Shown here in pieces: positions 31,603 through 39,687 of a stretch of 42,708 nt of DNA. The notes under the pieces are model-generated. The model was not told the DNA's origin and did no database searches. It worked only from the letters and a program-made list of their open reading frames with translations. Position numbers and translations under genes: made by a program. The first letter of the stretch is position 1. Each line of letters begins with the position of its first letter. The DNA is from Flavobacteriaceae bacterium (GTDB taxonomy: Bacteria > Bacteroidota > Bacteroidia > Flavobacteriales > Flavobacteriaceae). The stretch spans positions 1 through 42,708 of the forward strand of contig JAQWJV010000012.1 of the NCBI GenBank assembly GCA_029248185.1, read 5' to 3'.

Positions 31603-34124
31603 TCAAATTCATTTTCAAAAGCTGCTTCTTGCTCTTTTGGAACCTTAATATGGTTTCCTAAAAATAAGGCATTTAAAAACATTCGGTTGGTCCCATAAGC
31701 TGTGCCTCTAAAGTTTGGGTTTTCAGCAAATAATATTACCCTTCCTTTGCCTATTTTGCTGACAATTACGGGTGCCGCTTTGGGTAGATATTTGTTGCGA
31801 ATGTTTTTTGAAATATAACCATCAACGTGGGGGTTTTTATCATAAACTACAGGCGTCCCATAACTGCTTTTACTAGGCTCAAGCCAAACTAAATTATTTT
31901 TGTAAAGACTGACATTTTTTTGAGTGTATCCAAAACCTATGGGGTGCGTTAAATCAATATTTCCTCTCAGAAAGACGCCTCCTAATTTTTCACGCCCAAT
32001 ATTTTCTGCGGCATCTACATACGGTCTAATTGTTGCAATCGCAGTAGAATCTTTTTGAATAATAAGCCTTTTTTCATTGATGATTTTATGTTTAATCAGC
32101 GCATTATTAGCTGTTCCAATAGAAATTAATGTATTGCCCTTGGCTATCCAATCTTTGACTCGCTTTGTTGTTTTCTCATCCCATTTATAGCTTCCTGAAA
32201 CTAAAATCATGGTGTTATATTTCCCCAAAGAAAGACGATCAAAGTAATTTTGTCTCACTTTTGTGATGGGCATACCCACGCGGGTATCCAGCAAATGCCA
32301 TACTTCACCCGCTTCATAGGAACGTACTCCATTGCCAATAAGCATAACTGCTTTTGGAGGATCTAAAGGCCGAATCGCACTACTTCCTAAATCCACTCCT
32401 TTCGTACTGAATCCTGTGGAAAGACTGTGTATTTGTATGTTGTGTTGGTCTTGTAATTTTTGTAATCTAGTGTATAATTCTTTTTCTGAAAGCGTTTGAG
32501 AGGCTACAGGAATCATTAAGGACCCGTATGAAAAAGAGCGATTATTTTTTGCCATAAAGGGTTTAAAAGCAGCTGCAAGTACAATTTTATGTTGTTGTGC
32601 ATCATGAATAAACGCTGGGAGATTATAATCTTTTGCATCTATTGCATATGCATAAGAAGATAAAGTAAGGGGTTCCAATTCAATGAGCGCGTCTGTTGAA
32701 GTTATCGTTGTTCCCTCTTTTACCTTGGCTGAAGTACTGTATTTGATGTTGTAAAAATTGGCTACCGACCAAGCAGACGCATCATAATACACACTGTCTC
32801 GATATGACGCATAGGTTTCAAAAAAAGTTTGAACCATTCGGTATTGTGGTTGTTGTACTGGAACAGAATAAGCATGCTCTCCGGTCTTTACTAGGTGTAT
32901 TTTATGGCGCAATAATTTATCAATAAAGGCTTTATTTCGATTTTGATCCCTTTCAGAAAAGTCGTAGGCTTTAATTTTACTTTTTGCACTTCTTTCTATG
33001 GCACTTTTAAAAAAGTCTTGTTGATACTTTCGTAACAAACTCTTATTTTCCACTGCAGCTTGAACCGTTGCTAAACTTGAAATGAACTGATTTCTAATGG
33101 TAAAAGGAAACGTAATGTACCCATATTTTGTTTTCTGTTTTAAACCCCTAGAGCTGGCCTGCTCAAATAAAAGTCCCAAGCCCCCTTGCAAATCGGGATA
33201 CGAAGAGCCATATCCTGGATAGGTCCCATCAAATGCTTCTTTTGTAAAATAGAGTGAGCCAATACTGTCTAAACCTTTTGAAAAATAAGTTGCAAAGAGG
33301 TTGTTAAGTTTCACGTAATTGTCTTCAGGCATGATAGGATCAAGGGAGCCGTTGGGTTTCATCGGTTCAAAGAAATAGGTGCTTTGTGTTCCCATTTCAT
33401 GAAAATCAGTAACCACATTAGGATACCATTGGTGGTACCAGGCTAGCTTTCCTTGACTTTCGGGATTTATAGCCAATAACCAATCTCTATTTAAATCAAA
33501 CCAATAGTGATTCGTTCTTCCTCCTGGCCATACCTCGTTGTGTTCGGCATCCATGGGATCAGAAACTAAAGGGGTTCCTTTGTACATATTGGCCCATTGT
33601 GTATGTCGATCACGTCCGTCAGGATTAATAGTTGGGTCGATGAATATAATCGCATTTTCTCTAAAGGAGGCTATTTGTCTATCTTGAGATGCCGTTAATG
33701 TATAAGCCGCCAATAGTGCTGCTTCAGAGCTAGAGGGTTCATTCCCATGAACATTGTATGCTAAATTGATGATTAGAGGAACTTTTGGCTCTTCCACTGA
33801 CCGTCCTTGTGCATAATCCAAATGTGCTTTTTGAATGGTTTCGATTTGGTTTAGGTTTTTTGTTGTGCTTATCATGAGCAAGGGTAATTTTCTACCTTCA
33901 TGGGTTTTCCCATAATACATGATCTGCGCGTGATCTGATACAGAAGCCAAATATTGCAAATAAGATATAATCTGATCATGGCGGGTGTGTTGGGATCCTA
34001 TTTCATATTCTAAAAAGTCTTTAGGTGCAGAAATATTGGCGCTAAAGGGTTGGTAACGTTCGGTAAAATAGTCCTGCCCAAAAAGAGGAGTTGCCAAAAA
34101 AAGTAAACAAAAAAGATATCGCAT
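31596..34124 (-). CDS. M14 family zinc carboxypeptidase
   Basis: About 842 residues with signal peptide MRYLFCLLFLATPLFGQ. The M14 domain spans about 40-380 with zinc ligands His126 and Glu129 (NVHGNEP) and His242 (DFHEMGT), substrate-binding Asn212-Arg213 (FDLNRDW) and NPDGRDRH. The remaining 450 residues contain a region resembling a glutamine-amidotransferase-like fold (MLIGNGVRSYEAGEVWHLLD, ISIGTANN, GRVILFAENPNFRGTAYG), seen in large Bacteroidota M14 proteins. It would remove C-terminal residues from peptides in the periplasm. ATG 34145 is also in frame, but a TATTTTTG promoter box at 34143-34150 overlaps it, so ATG 34124 is chosen. It overlaps the acylase gene end by 7 bases. Confidence 0.9.
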   Translation of the reverse strand: MRYLFCLLFLATPLFGQDYFTERYQPFSANISAPKDFLEYEIGSQHTRHDQIISYLQYLASVSDHAQIMYYGKTHEGRKLPLLMISTTKNLNQIETIQKAHLDYAQGRSVEEPKVPLIINLAYNVHGNEPSSSEAALLAAYTLTASQDRQIASFRENAIIFIDPTINPDGRDRHTQWANMYKGTPLVSDPMDAEHNEVWPGGRTNHYWFDLNRDWLLAINPESQGKLAWYHQWYPNVVTDFHEMGTQSTYFFEPMKPNGSLDPIMPEDNYVKLNNLFATYFSKGLDSIGSLYFTKEAFDGTYPGYGSSYPDLQGGLGLLFEQASSRGLKQKTKYGYITFPFTIRNQFISSLATVQAAVENKSLLRKYQQDFFKSAIERSAKSKIKAYDFSERDQNRNKAFIDKLLRHKIHLVKTGEHAYSVPVQQPQYRMVQTFFETYASYRDSVYYDASAWSVANFYNIKYSTSAKVKEGTTITSTDALIELEPLTLSSYAYAIDAKDYNLPAFIHDAQQHKIVLAAAFKPFMAKNNRSFSYGSLMIPVASQTLSEKELYTRLQKLQDQHNIQIHSLSTGFSTKGVDLGSSAIRPLDPPKAVMLIGNGVRSYEAGEVWHLLDTRVGMPITKVRQNYFDRLSLGKYNTMILVSGSYKWDEKTTKRVKDWIAKGNTLISIGTANNALIKHKIINEKRLIIQKDSTAIATIRPYVDAAENIGREKLGGVFLRGNIDLTHPIGFGYTQKNVSLYKNNLVWLEPSKSSYGTPVVYDKNPHVDGYISKNIRNKYLPKAAPVIVSKIGKGRVILFAENPNFRGTAYGTNRMFLNALFLGNHIKVPKEQEAAFENEFDH

Positions 34125-34142
34125 GTTTGAAATGATTTGTAT

Positions 34143-34150
34143 CAAAAATA
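34143..34150 (-). promoter_or_regulatory. -7 box (TATTTTTG) of the M14 gene
   Basis: Perfect TAnnTTTG on the minus strand, 18 bases before ATG 34124; it fixes that start. Confidence 0.6.
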
Positions 34151-34208
34151 CACAATTTCAAAAAGTAATTCTTCTTTTATTTCAGGTCTATAACATGAAG
34201 AAATAATC

Positions 34209-34231
34209 TTATTTATAATTATTCTAAATAA
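34209..34231. promoter_or_regulatory. Operator copy 1 upstream of the porin operon
   Basis: TTATTTA-N9-TAAATAA, a perfect 7-bp inverted repeat with 9-base spacer. A tighter 7-3-7 dyad AATTATT-CTA-AATAATT (34217-34233) is nested in it. It abuts the -33 box at 34232-34235, so a bound protein would block or position RNA polymerase. The shape recalls Fur/PerR-type metalloregulator sites, but the exact regulator is unknown. Confidence 0.6.
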
Positions 34232-34263
34232 TTTGTTTTTTCTAAATGGGCGCATTACATTTG
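34232..34263 (+). promoter_or_regulatory. Full -33/-7 promoter of the porin operon
   Basis: TTTG (34232-34235), 20-base spacer, TACATTTG (34256-34263). This is the best complete Bacteroidota promoter in the window. The start would be near 34268, giving a leader of about 30 nt. Confidence 0.75.
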
Positions 34264-34271
34264 CACAAAAG

Positions 34272-34294
34272 TTATTTAGACTTATTAAAAATAA
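34272..34294. promoter_or_regulatory. Operator copy 2, in the porin leader
   Basis: TTATTTA-N9-AAAATAA, matching copy 1 at 19 of 23 positions and exactly 63 bases downstream of it (six helical turns). It lies between the predicted transcription start and ATG 34298. Confidence 0.5.
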
Positions 34295-34297
34295 AAA

Positions 34298-35452
34298 ATG
34301 CGTAACATAGTCACAATCGCCTTAATGGGAATTAGTTTGAATCTTTTTGGTCAAAACATGAGCCTTCAAGATTCACTTCAAATCAATTCCAATCAACGTA
34401 TCCTAAAAAATCTTGCTGGCCTTCCCCAAGGAATCACCCTAGGGGGTTATGGAGAGATTTTATACAACAATCCTGAAAATTTAAATTCAGAACTTGATGT
34501 TCAGCGCTTGGTATTACTTTTTGGATACAAGTTTGATGAGCGTGTTCAATTTGTAACTGAAATTGAATTTGAGCATGTAAAAGAGGTCTATGTGGAACAA
34601 GCTTTTGTCAATTATAATTTAACTCAAGGGCTCAATCTCCGAGCAGGACTCATGCTAGTCCCTATGGGCATCATCAATGAGTTTCATGAACCCACTATTT
34701 TCAACGGGGTTGAGCGTCCCAGTCTAGACAAGTATATCATCCCCACTACCTGGCGTGAAATTGGTATGGGACTTTCTGGGCGACTCAATGGAATTAGTGC
34801 AAGATATCAAGCTTATTTATTTAATGGCTTTTTATCACACAATGGTGAAAACGGACTTCTGAAAGGGAGTAATGGTTTGAGGAGTGGTCGTCAGAAGGGA
34901 GCAGAATCAACGATGAATCATATCAATTTTGCGGGAAAATTTGATTTTTATGGTATCCGTGGCTTACGATTAGGCCTTTCAGGATATCAGGGTAAAACTC
35001 AAGCTGTTGATGGTCAAAATGAAATCCCAGGAAGCGAAATAGGTATTTCTATGCTAGGCCTAGACGCCCGTTATGCCTACAGAAAGTTTTCAGCACGAGG
35101 GCAATATTTGAGGGCTTCTCTACATGATACCGATCTGTATAATGAATTGACAGGACGTGACTTAGGAAGTGAATTAATGGGGTATTATTTAGAAGCAGCC
35201 TATAATGTTCTTCCCTTTAATAAAAAACAACGTTTGGTAGGTTTTGTTCGTTATGAAAACTTCAATACCCATCACGAGGTAGGCAGCTTAATTTCAAAAA
35301 ATGAAGCCTTCCACAGAAAAGAGTGGACCTTAGGCTTTTCATATCATATTGCTCCCGGTGCAGTTTATAAAATAGATTATCAAACAAAATCAACAGCAAT
35401 CTCAAATTCCAAAAAAGGTCAATTTAATATGGGTGTAGGTGTTTGGTTTTAA
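34298..35452 (+). CDS. Outer-membrane porin
   Basis: A 384-residue protein with signal peptide (MRNIVTIALMGISLNLFGQ) and a beta-barrel profile: LGGYGEILYNN, alternating strands such as VQRLVLLFGYKFDERVQFVTEIEFEHV, LNLRAGLMLVPMGIINEFHEP, and a C-terminal strand ending MGVGVWF with the terminal Phe expected of outer-membrane proteins. It resembles the phosphate-selective porin O/P-like and other flavobacterial porins. The permeant is unknown. First gene of a four-gene operon (12 bases to the FMN-binding gene) behind twin operators, pointing to regulated uptake, possibly of a metal or its ligand. Confidence 0.8.
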   Translation: MRNIVTIALMGISLNLFGQNMSLQDSLQINSNQRILKNLAGLPQGITLGGYGEILYNNPENLNSELDVQRLVLLFGYKFDERVQFVTEIEFEHVKEVYVEQAFVNYNLTQGLNLRAGLMLVPMGIINEFHEPTIFNGVERPSLDKYIIPTTWREIGMGLSGRLNGISARYQAYLFNGFLSHNGENGLLKGSNGLRSGRQKGAESTMNHINFAGKFDFYGIRGLRLGLSGYQGKTQAVDGQNEIPGSEIGISMLGLDARYAYRKFSARGQYLRASLHDTDLYNELTGRDLGSELMGYYLEAAYNVLPFNKKQRLVGFVRYENFNTHHEVGSLISKNEAFHRKEWTLGFSYHIAPGAVYKIDYQTKSTAISNSKKGQFNMGVGVWF

Positions 35453-35464
35453 CTAATTTTACAG

Positions 35465-36007
35465 ATGCAAAAAAATATATTTCTTCTTTTCCTATTTCTT
35501 CTCTGTATGAGCCTGTCCTCTTGGACTCCGGCTTCTCACTCAGATCGAGAGTCTAAATATATTCTCAAACAAATTAAAAAATCCATTACTTCCACTTTTT
35601 CCTTTGATTCCTTTTCACTCACTCAAAAAGAGCAACTCCTTGAAGCAAGTCCTTTTTTAGAAGCCTATTCCTTTTATGATATCATTGTTGAAGAAGCCCC
35701 AAAAGGCTATGTAATGGTGGCTACTGCACCAAGTAAAACAGACTCCTTTGAATATTTACTGCTTTTTGATTTAAACTATAAAATCAAGAAGGTTAAGGTT
35801 TTAATCTACCGGGAAAATTATGGGGGAGAAATTTCAAGCAAACGCTGGCTGTCACAATTTTTACAAAGTGATACGGATGCTTCTTTTGTATATGGAGATA
35901 ATATAAGTGCTATTTCGGGAGCTACTATTTCGGTTAAATCAATTACATCCTCCATAAATTACATTATGGATTCCATCCAGAAACTCAAGTCTCAAAACCA
36001 AATCTGA
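35465..36007 (+). CDS. Exported FMN-binding domain protein (flavinylated electron carrier)
   Basis: A 180-residue protein with signal peptide (FLLFLFLLCMSLSSW) and an FMN_bind domain (about 70-175): YLLLFDLNYKIKKVKVLIYRENYGGEI and ISGATIS, the flavinylation motif where Thr154 would be linked to FMN by ApbE, as in NqrC and RnfG. Such domains pass single electrons outside the cytoplasmic membrane. No ApbE, Rnf or Nqr gene is adjacent, so ApbE must be elsewhere. Its stop TGA shares one base with the ATG of the following membrane-protein gene, showing translational coupling. I infer that the two work together. Confidence 0.85.
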   Translation: MQKNIFLLFLFLLCMSLSSWTPASHSDRESKYILKQIKKSITSTFSFDSFSLTQKEQLLEASPFLEAYSFYDIIVEEAPKGYVMVATAPSKTDSFEYLLLFDLNYKIKKVKVLIYRENYGGEISSKRWLSQFLQSDTDASFVYGDNISAISGATISVKSITSSINYIMDSIQKLKSQNQI

Positions 36008-36504
36008 TGGATTTGCAATATTCCTTAAAAAACTTTCCTCGACCCATTAAACAGTTTATTGCTGCTTTTGTTATTGTTCTTGGAATCGGCTTTTTTACAG
36101 GACTCCTCTTTATTGGACAAACAGAAAGTAACACCCCAAGAGGAATGATAGAAAATTATAATGGTAATGAAGATCTTGCTGAAGTAAAGGTGATGAAATT
36201 TAAAAAAGGAGAGCGAGAAATGCTAACGATTATCCACACGCATATACTTTCTCTATCCTTTATTTTTTTCCTTTTAGGCATCTTGATTTGGGGTACTGAA
36301 ATTTCTGTTTTATGGAAAAGCATATTAACCCTTGAACCATTTGTTTCCGTTTTAACTACGTTTGGAGGAATCTATCTGATCTGGTTAGATTTCACCTATA
36401 TTGCATACTTGGTTATGATCTCAGGTTTTTTTATGACGCTAAGTTTTATTGTTGGTGCAATAGTCGTTTTTAAGGCTTTACTTGATTCGCCTACCCAAAA
36501 ATGA
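36007..36504 (+). CDS. Four-helix membrane protein with conserved-looking His pair, partner of the FMN protein
   Basis: A 165-residue protein with about four membrane helices (near 16-37, 74-96, 103-125, 130-155). A periplasmic loop follows helix 1 (GMIENYNGNEDLAEVKVMKFKKGEREM), then TIIHTHILSLSFIFFLLG with His77 and His79 at the start of helix 2, positioned as possible haem or metal ligands. I do not recognise a named family. Coupled translation with the flavinylated protein suggests it carries electrons across the membrane to that protein; this is inference. Confidence 0.7.
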   Translation: MDLQYSLKNFPRPIKQFIAAFVIVLGIGFFTGLLFIGQTESNTPRGMIENYNGNEDLAEVKVMKFKKGEREMLTIIHTHILSLSFIFFLLGILIWGTEISVLWKSILTLEPFVSVLTTFGGIYLIWLDFTYIAYLVMISGFFMTLSFIVGAIVVFKALLDSPTQK

Positions 36505-36508
36505 TGTT

Positions 36509-36904
36509 ATGGCTGAGAAAACAAGCCTTGTTTTTTATGATGCCACTTGTGTGCTTTGTGACCGCTCTATCCTTTGGTTGATAAAAAACGATCCAGAGGG
36601 TGTTTTACGTTTTACTCATGTCGCTAGTGAAATTGCAAAAAAACAAGTTTTTCCCGTTACTACTGAAGCAATTTCTGTCTTAACTCCTGAGGGTCAATAC
36701 TTAAAAAGTAGTCGAGCCGTACTTTATTTGTTGGTCACAGTAAAACGCTACAAATTATTGTATAAAACCTTAGTGCTACTCCCTATATCCTGGCTGGATG
36801 TTTTTTATGCAATAATTGCTAAAAATCGGTATCGTTGGTTTGGAAACTATTCTGATTGTAAAATTCCGGATAGAACCGTTAAATCTAGATTTTTAGATTT
36901 TTGA
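36509..36904 (+). CDS. DCC family thiol-disulfide oxidoreductase (DUF393, YuxK-like)
   Basis: The 131-residue protein starts MAEKTSLVFYDATCVLCDRS with the CxxC of the DCC family (Cys14, Cys17) and DRSILWLIKNDPEG and RYRWFGN typical of DUF393. An in-frame TTG at 36482 is less likely than ATG 36509, which leaves 4 bases after the previous stop. DUF393 proteins are predicted thioredoxin-like redox proteins of unknown substrate. It is the last gene of the porin operon, adding a thiol redox element to the flavin protein. Confidence 0.82.
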   Translation: MAEKTSLVFYDATCVLCDRSILWLIKNDPEGVLRFTHVASEIAKKQVFPVTTEAISVLTPEGQYLKSSRAVLYLLVTVKRYKLLYKTLVLLPISWLDVFYAIIAKNRYRWFGNYSDCKIPDRTVKSRFLDF

Positions 36905-36911
36905 TCAAAAA
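36898..36911. terminator. Possible bidirectional terminator at end of the porin operon
   Basis: TTTTTGATCAAAAA is a 14-bp palindrome that includes the DCC stop codon. An AT-rich hairpin with arms AAAAAAGA and TCTTTTTT follows directly. GC content is low, so termination strength is doubtful. Confidence 0.3.
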
Positions 36912-36998
36912 AAGAGTGAAATCGTCTTTTTTGACCTAGAAAGGATCAAAAATGAACAAAAACACTTGAAAAATGACTAAAAATATGCATTTATTCGA

Positions 36999-37400
36999 CT
37001 AATGGGTTCTTATTTCTTTGCCCAAAACAGTATATGAAATCTCTTTTCCGTCCTTAAATATTTTGACCGCTTGCTGCGTTCCTTCTGACGAATAATAGAT
37101 CCATTTCCCCTCAGGAATTCCCTCTTTGTAATTTTCTTGCCATCCTATTTGACCCGAATGATTGAACCATAAGACCTGGCCATGTAATTTCCCTTCTTTG
37201 TAATGATATTCAATTCGTTTTTGTCCCGTATCAAAATAAAAAGTTGTTTCTCCATGTTGTTTACCGTCTTTGAAAGTCTTGATACACTTAAGGCTCCCGT
37301 TTTCATGATATTCTTTATCAATCTCCTGAGTGGGTTGTTCAATAAATTGACTAAACGTTATGGAGTGTAATGTATAAATCAAAAAAGTCAAGTGTTTCAT
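36999..37400 (-). CDS. MORN-variant repeat protein (YwqK-like)
   Basis: A 133-residue protein with about four MORN-variant repeats of the form YxxGxxxGxWxxY (for example YHENGSLKCIKTFKDGKQHGETTFYF, then HYKEGKLHGQVLWF, YKEGIPEGKWIYYS). The family is often labelled YwqK toxin-antitoxin antitoxin, but no toxin gene is adjacent, so that label should not be taken as function. The N-terminus (MKHLTFLIYTLHSITFSQF) may be a weak signal peptide. It lies 24 bases after the trehalose synthase gene on the same strand. Confidence 0.75.
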   Translation of the reverse strand: MKHLTFLIYTLHSITFSQFIEQPTQEIDKEYHENGSLKCIKTFKDGKQHGETTFYFDTGQKRIEYHYKEGKLHGQVLWFNHSGQIGWQENYKEGIPEGKWIYYSSEGTQQAVKIFKDGKEISYTVLGKEIRTH

Positions 37401-37424
37401 GGTCTCCCTTTGTTAACTGTAAAA

Positions 37425-39626
37425 CTATCTTTTAAACTGCTTTAAAACTTCAACTAATTCTTGGGGGGCACTAACGGAATGCTTTGCTGCTGATTTCTTA
37501 TTCCCAACTTTGATAGAAATAACCTCAAGTGGTAATTGAGTAAACATATTTTCATCCGTCACATCGTCTCCAGCAACGAAAACAAAGTCATACGGTTCTT
37601 TCGAAAAGTGATCATATGATGCAATTCCTTTATTTGTTGTTGAGGTAGTGACTTCAATAATTTTATCTCCATCCATTAAACTAATGTCATTGGAAAGCAT
37701 GCTGGCCAAAACTGTTTTCAATTCTTCTGATTTGATGAGCCCTAATTCTGGATCTGTTTTTCGATAATGCCAAACCAGTGAGTTGCGCTTCTTTTCAATA
37801 AATGTCCCGGGTGTATTGTCCGTAAATTGCTGTAAAATTGGGTAGACATGGTTCATCCAGTTAGAACTTGATGCGTTTTTCTCAATCCATTCTGTATTGG
37901 GTTCTTTTTCAAAATGTCCATGCTCTGCAATCATTGTAAGAGTAAGGTCTTTAAATATTTGATCTAAAAATTCTGGAGGCCTTCCGCTAATAATAATCAC
38001 TTTATTTTTAGGATCTTGATTTAAGTCACTCAAAACATTTAACACCGTTTGCGTGGGTAGCGCTTTTTTATGGTTTTTATTAAACGGGACTAATGTCCCA
38101 TCATAATCCAAAAGGAACAAGCGCTTATTGGCCTTTGAGTACTGTTCTTCAAATTTTGAAATAATTTGAGGGGTGACTCGCTTTGTTTTATGGATAGGTA
38201 TCTTTTTGGAGAGGGTGTCAAGCTCCTTCAAAAAAGTCTCTGACCAGAAGGTCACATTGTACCGTTTAACGCGTTCCCGCAATTCAATATTCCTTTCCAC
38301 TTGTTCCTCATAAGGCATGTTTAGTGCTTCATGAATGGTGTTTGACAAGGCGGTAATATCAAAGGGATTCACAATCAAAGATTGGTGCAATTCCTTAGAC
38401 GCGCCTGCAAGTTCACTTAAAATCAAAACCCCATCATTGTTAATGCGTGTAGCCAAGTACTCTTTGGCAACCAGATTCATTCCATCACGAAGGGGCGTAA
38501 CCATGGCAATATCAGAAAGACGATACAGGTCGATTAAATCATCAAAATCAAAGGAGCGATAATAATACCATATGGGGGTCCAATTTACCGTTGCAAAATT
38601 TCCGTTGACCCTTCCAATAATTTCATCGGTTTCTCTTTTTAACTTTTTATAATGAGAGACATTTGACCTAGAGGGAACCAACACCATTAACAATCGGACT
38701 TTTTCTTTGTATTCTGGATATTGTTTTAAGAACAATTCAAAGGATTTTACTCGGTTGATTACTCCTTTGGTATAATCTAATCGATCTATAGAAAGAATAA
38801 TTTTTCCATGGTTTAATTCCTTGTGTTTCTCGAGTTCAATGCGCAATGGAGAATAGGTTTCTTTTTTACTTTTGGTATGTGCTTGAGCCGTATTTTCAAA
38901 TTTTTCATAATCAATTCCCATAGGAAACGTATTCACCTCAATTTCTCTATCCGTTTGTTGAATCAGATTAAAATTTACATTTAAATGCAAGATTCTTCTT
39001 ACGGAACTTAAAAAATGTCGCTGATAATCATAGGTATGAAAACCAATAAGATCAGAACCTAGCATTCCCTTTAAAAGCTCTTCCCTTTTTGGAAAAATTC
39101 TAAAAATCTCAAAAGAAGGAAAAGGAATGTGAAGAAAAAAACCGATGGTGACATCTTTTCTGACCGATTTCACCATTTCAGGAACAAGAAGTAATTGATA
39201 GTCATGAATCCAAACTTGGTCTCCTGCTTCAATTTCCTCGAGGATGGCATCTGCAAATTTTTGATTCACTTTTACATACGATTCCCACTGCTGTTCATCA
39301 AATTGAAAGTGCTGCTTGAAATAATGAAATAACGGCCAAATACACTTGTTAGAAAGGCCTAAATAAAAATCATCAATTTCCTCATTTGAAAGGGATATGG
39401 GCTTAAAATTCGTTGCTAATAAATCTTTTGATAGTAATTGGTATTCTTCTTTTTCAATATCATCAGAACTAATTCCAGGCCAACCAATCCACAGCGATTT
39501 GCCATTTTCATGAACAGACTTCAATCCTGTTGCTAATCCTCCAGAAGTTGGACTAAAAATCCATTGATTCTGCTCTTTTTCAATTTTAATAGGGAGTCTA
39601 TTTGAAACAATGATAAATTTTGACAT
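37425..39626 (-). CDS. otsAB: Bifunctional trehalose-6-phosphate synthase / trehalose-phosphatase
   Basis: The 733-residue fusion has an N-terminal GT20 synthase (about 1-470): [43 protein letters not shown] and [14 protein letters not shown]. It also has a C-terminal HAD phosphatase (about 500-733): [13 protein letters not shown] with the nucleophile Asp, SGRPPEF and [10 protein letters not shown]. It makes trehalose from UDP-glucose and glucose-6-phosphate in the cytoplasm. Both active sites look intact. A GH15 hydrolase gene is divergent 61 bases away, an arrangement I know from other Bacteroidota, suggesting balanced synthesis and breakdown of storage or osmoprotectant glucosides. Confidence 0.93.
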   Translation of the reverse strand: MSKFIIVSNRLPIKIEKEQNQWIFSPTSGGLATGLKSVHENGKSLWIGWPGISSDDIEKEEYQLLSKDLLATNFKPISLSNEEIDDFYLGLSNKCIWPLFHYFKQHFQFDEQQWESYVKVNQKFADAILEEIEAGDQVWIHDYQLLLVPEMVKSVRKDVTIGFFLHIPFPSFEIFRIFPKREELLKGMLGSDLIGFHTYDYQRHFLSSVRRILHLNVNFNLIQQTDREIEVNTFPMGIDYEKFENTAQAHTKSKKETYSPLRIELEKHKELNHGKIILSIDRLDYTKGVINRVKSFELFLKQYPEYKEKVRLLMVLVPSRSNVSHYKKLKRETDEIIGRVNGNFATVNWTPIWYYYRSFDFDDLIDLYRLSDIAMVTPLRDGMNLVAKEYLATRINNDGVLILSELAGASKELHQSLIVNPFDITALSNTIHEALNMPYEEQVERNIELRERVKRYNVTFWSETFLKELDTLSKKIPIHKTKRVTPQIISKFEEQYSKANKRLFLLDYDGTLVPFNKNHKKALPTQTVLNVLSDLNQDPKNKVIIISGRPPEFLDQIFKDLTLTMIAEHGHFEKEPNTEWIEKNASSSNWMNHVYPILQQFTDNTPGTFIEKKRNSLVWHYRKTDPELGLIKSEELKTVLASMLSNDISLMDGDKIIEVTTSTTNKGIASYDHFSKEPYDFVFVAGDDVTDENMFTQLPLEVISIKVGNKKSAAKHSVSAPQELVEVLKQFKR

Positions 39627-39687
39627 ACTTTGCTGAATATTGATTTTTTAGATTGATCTCAAGATAAATAAATAAAACCCTTTTCGT

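Noticed and set aside
36999-37400. Toxin-antitoxin locus, because YwqK-like MORN proteins are often so labelled.
   Set aside because: No toxin-like gene is next to it; neighbours are otsAB and the porin operon.
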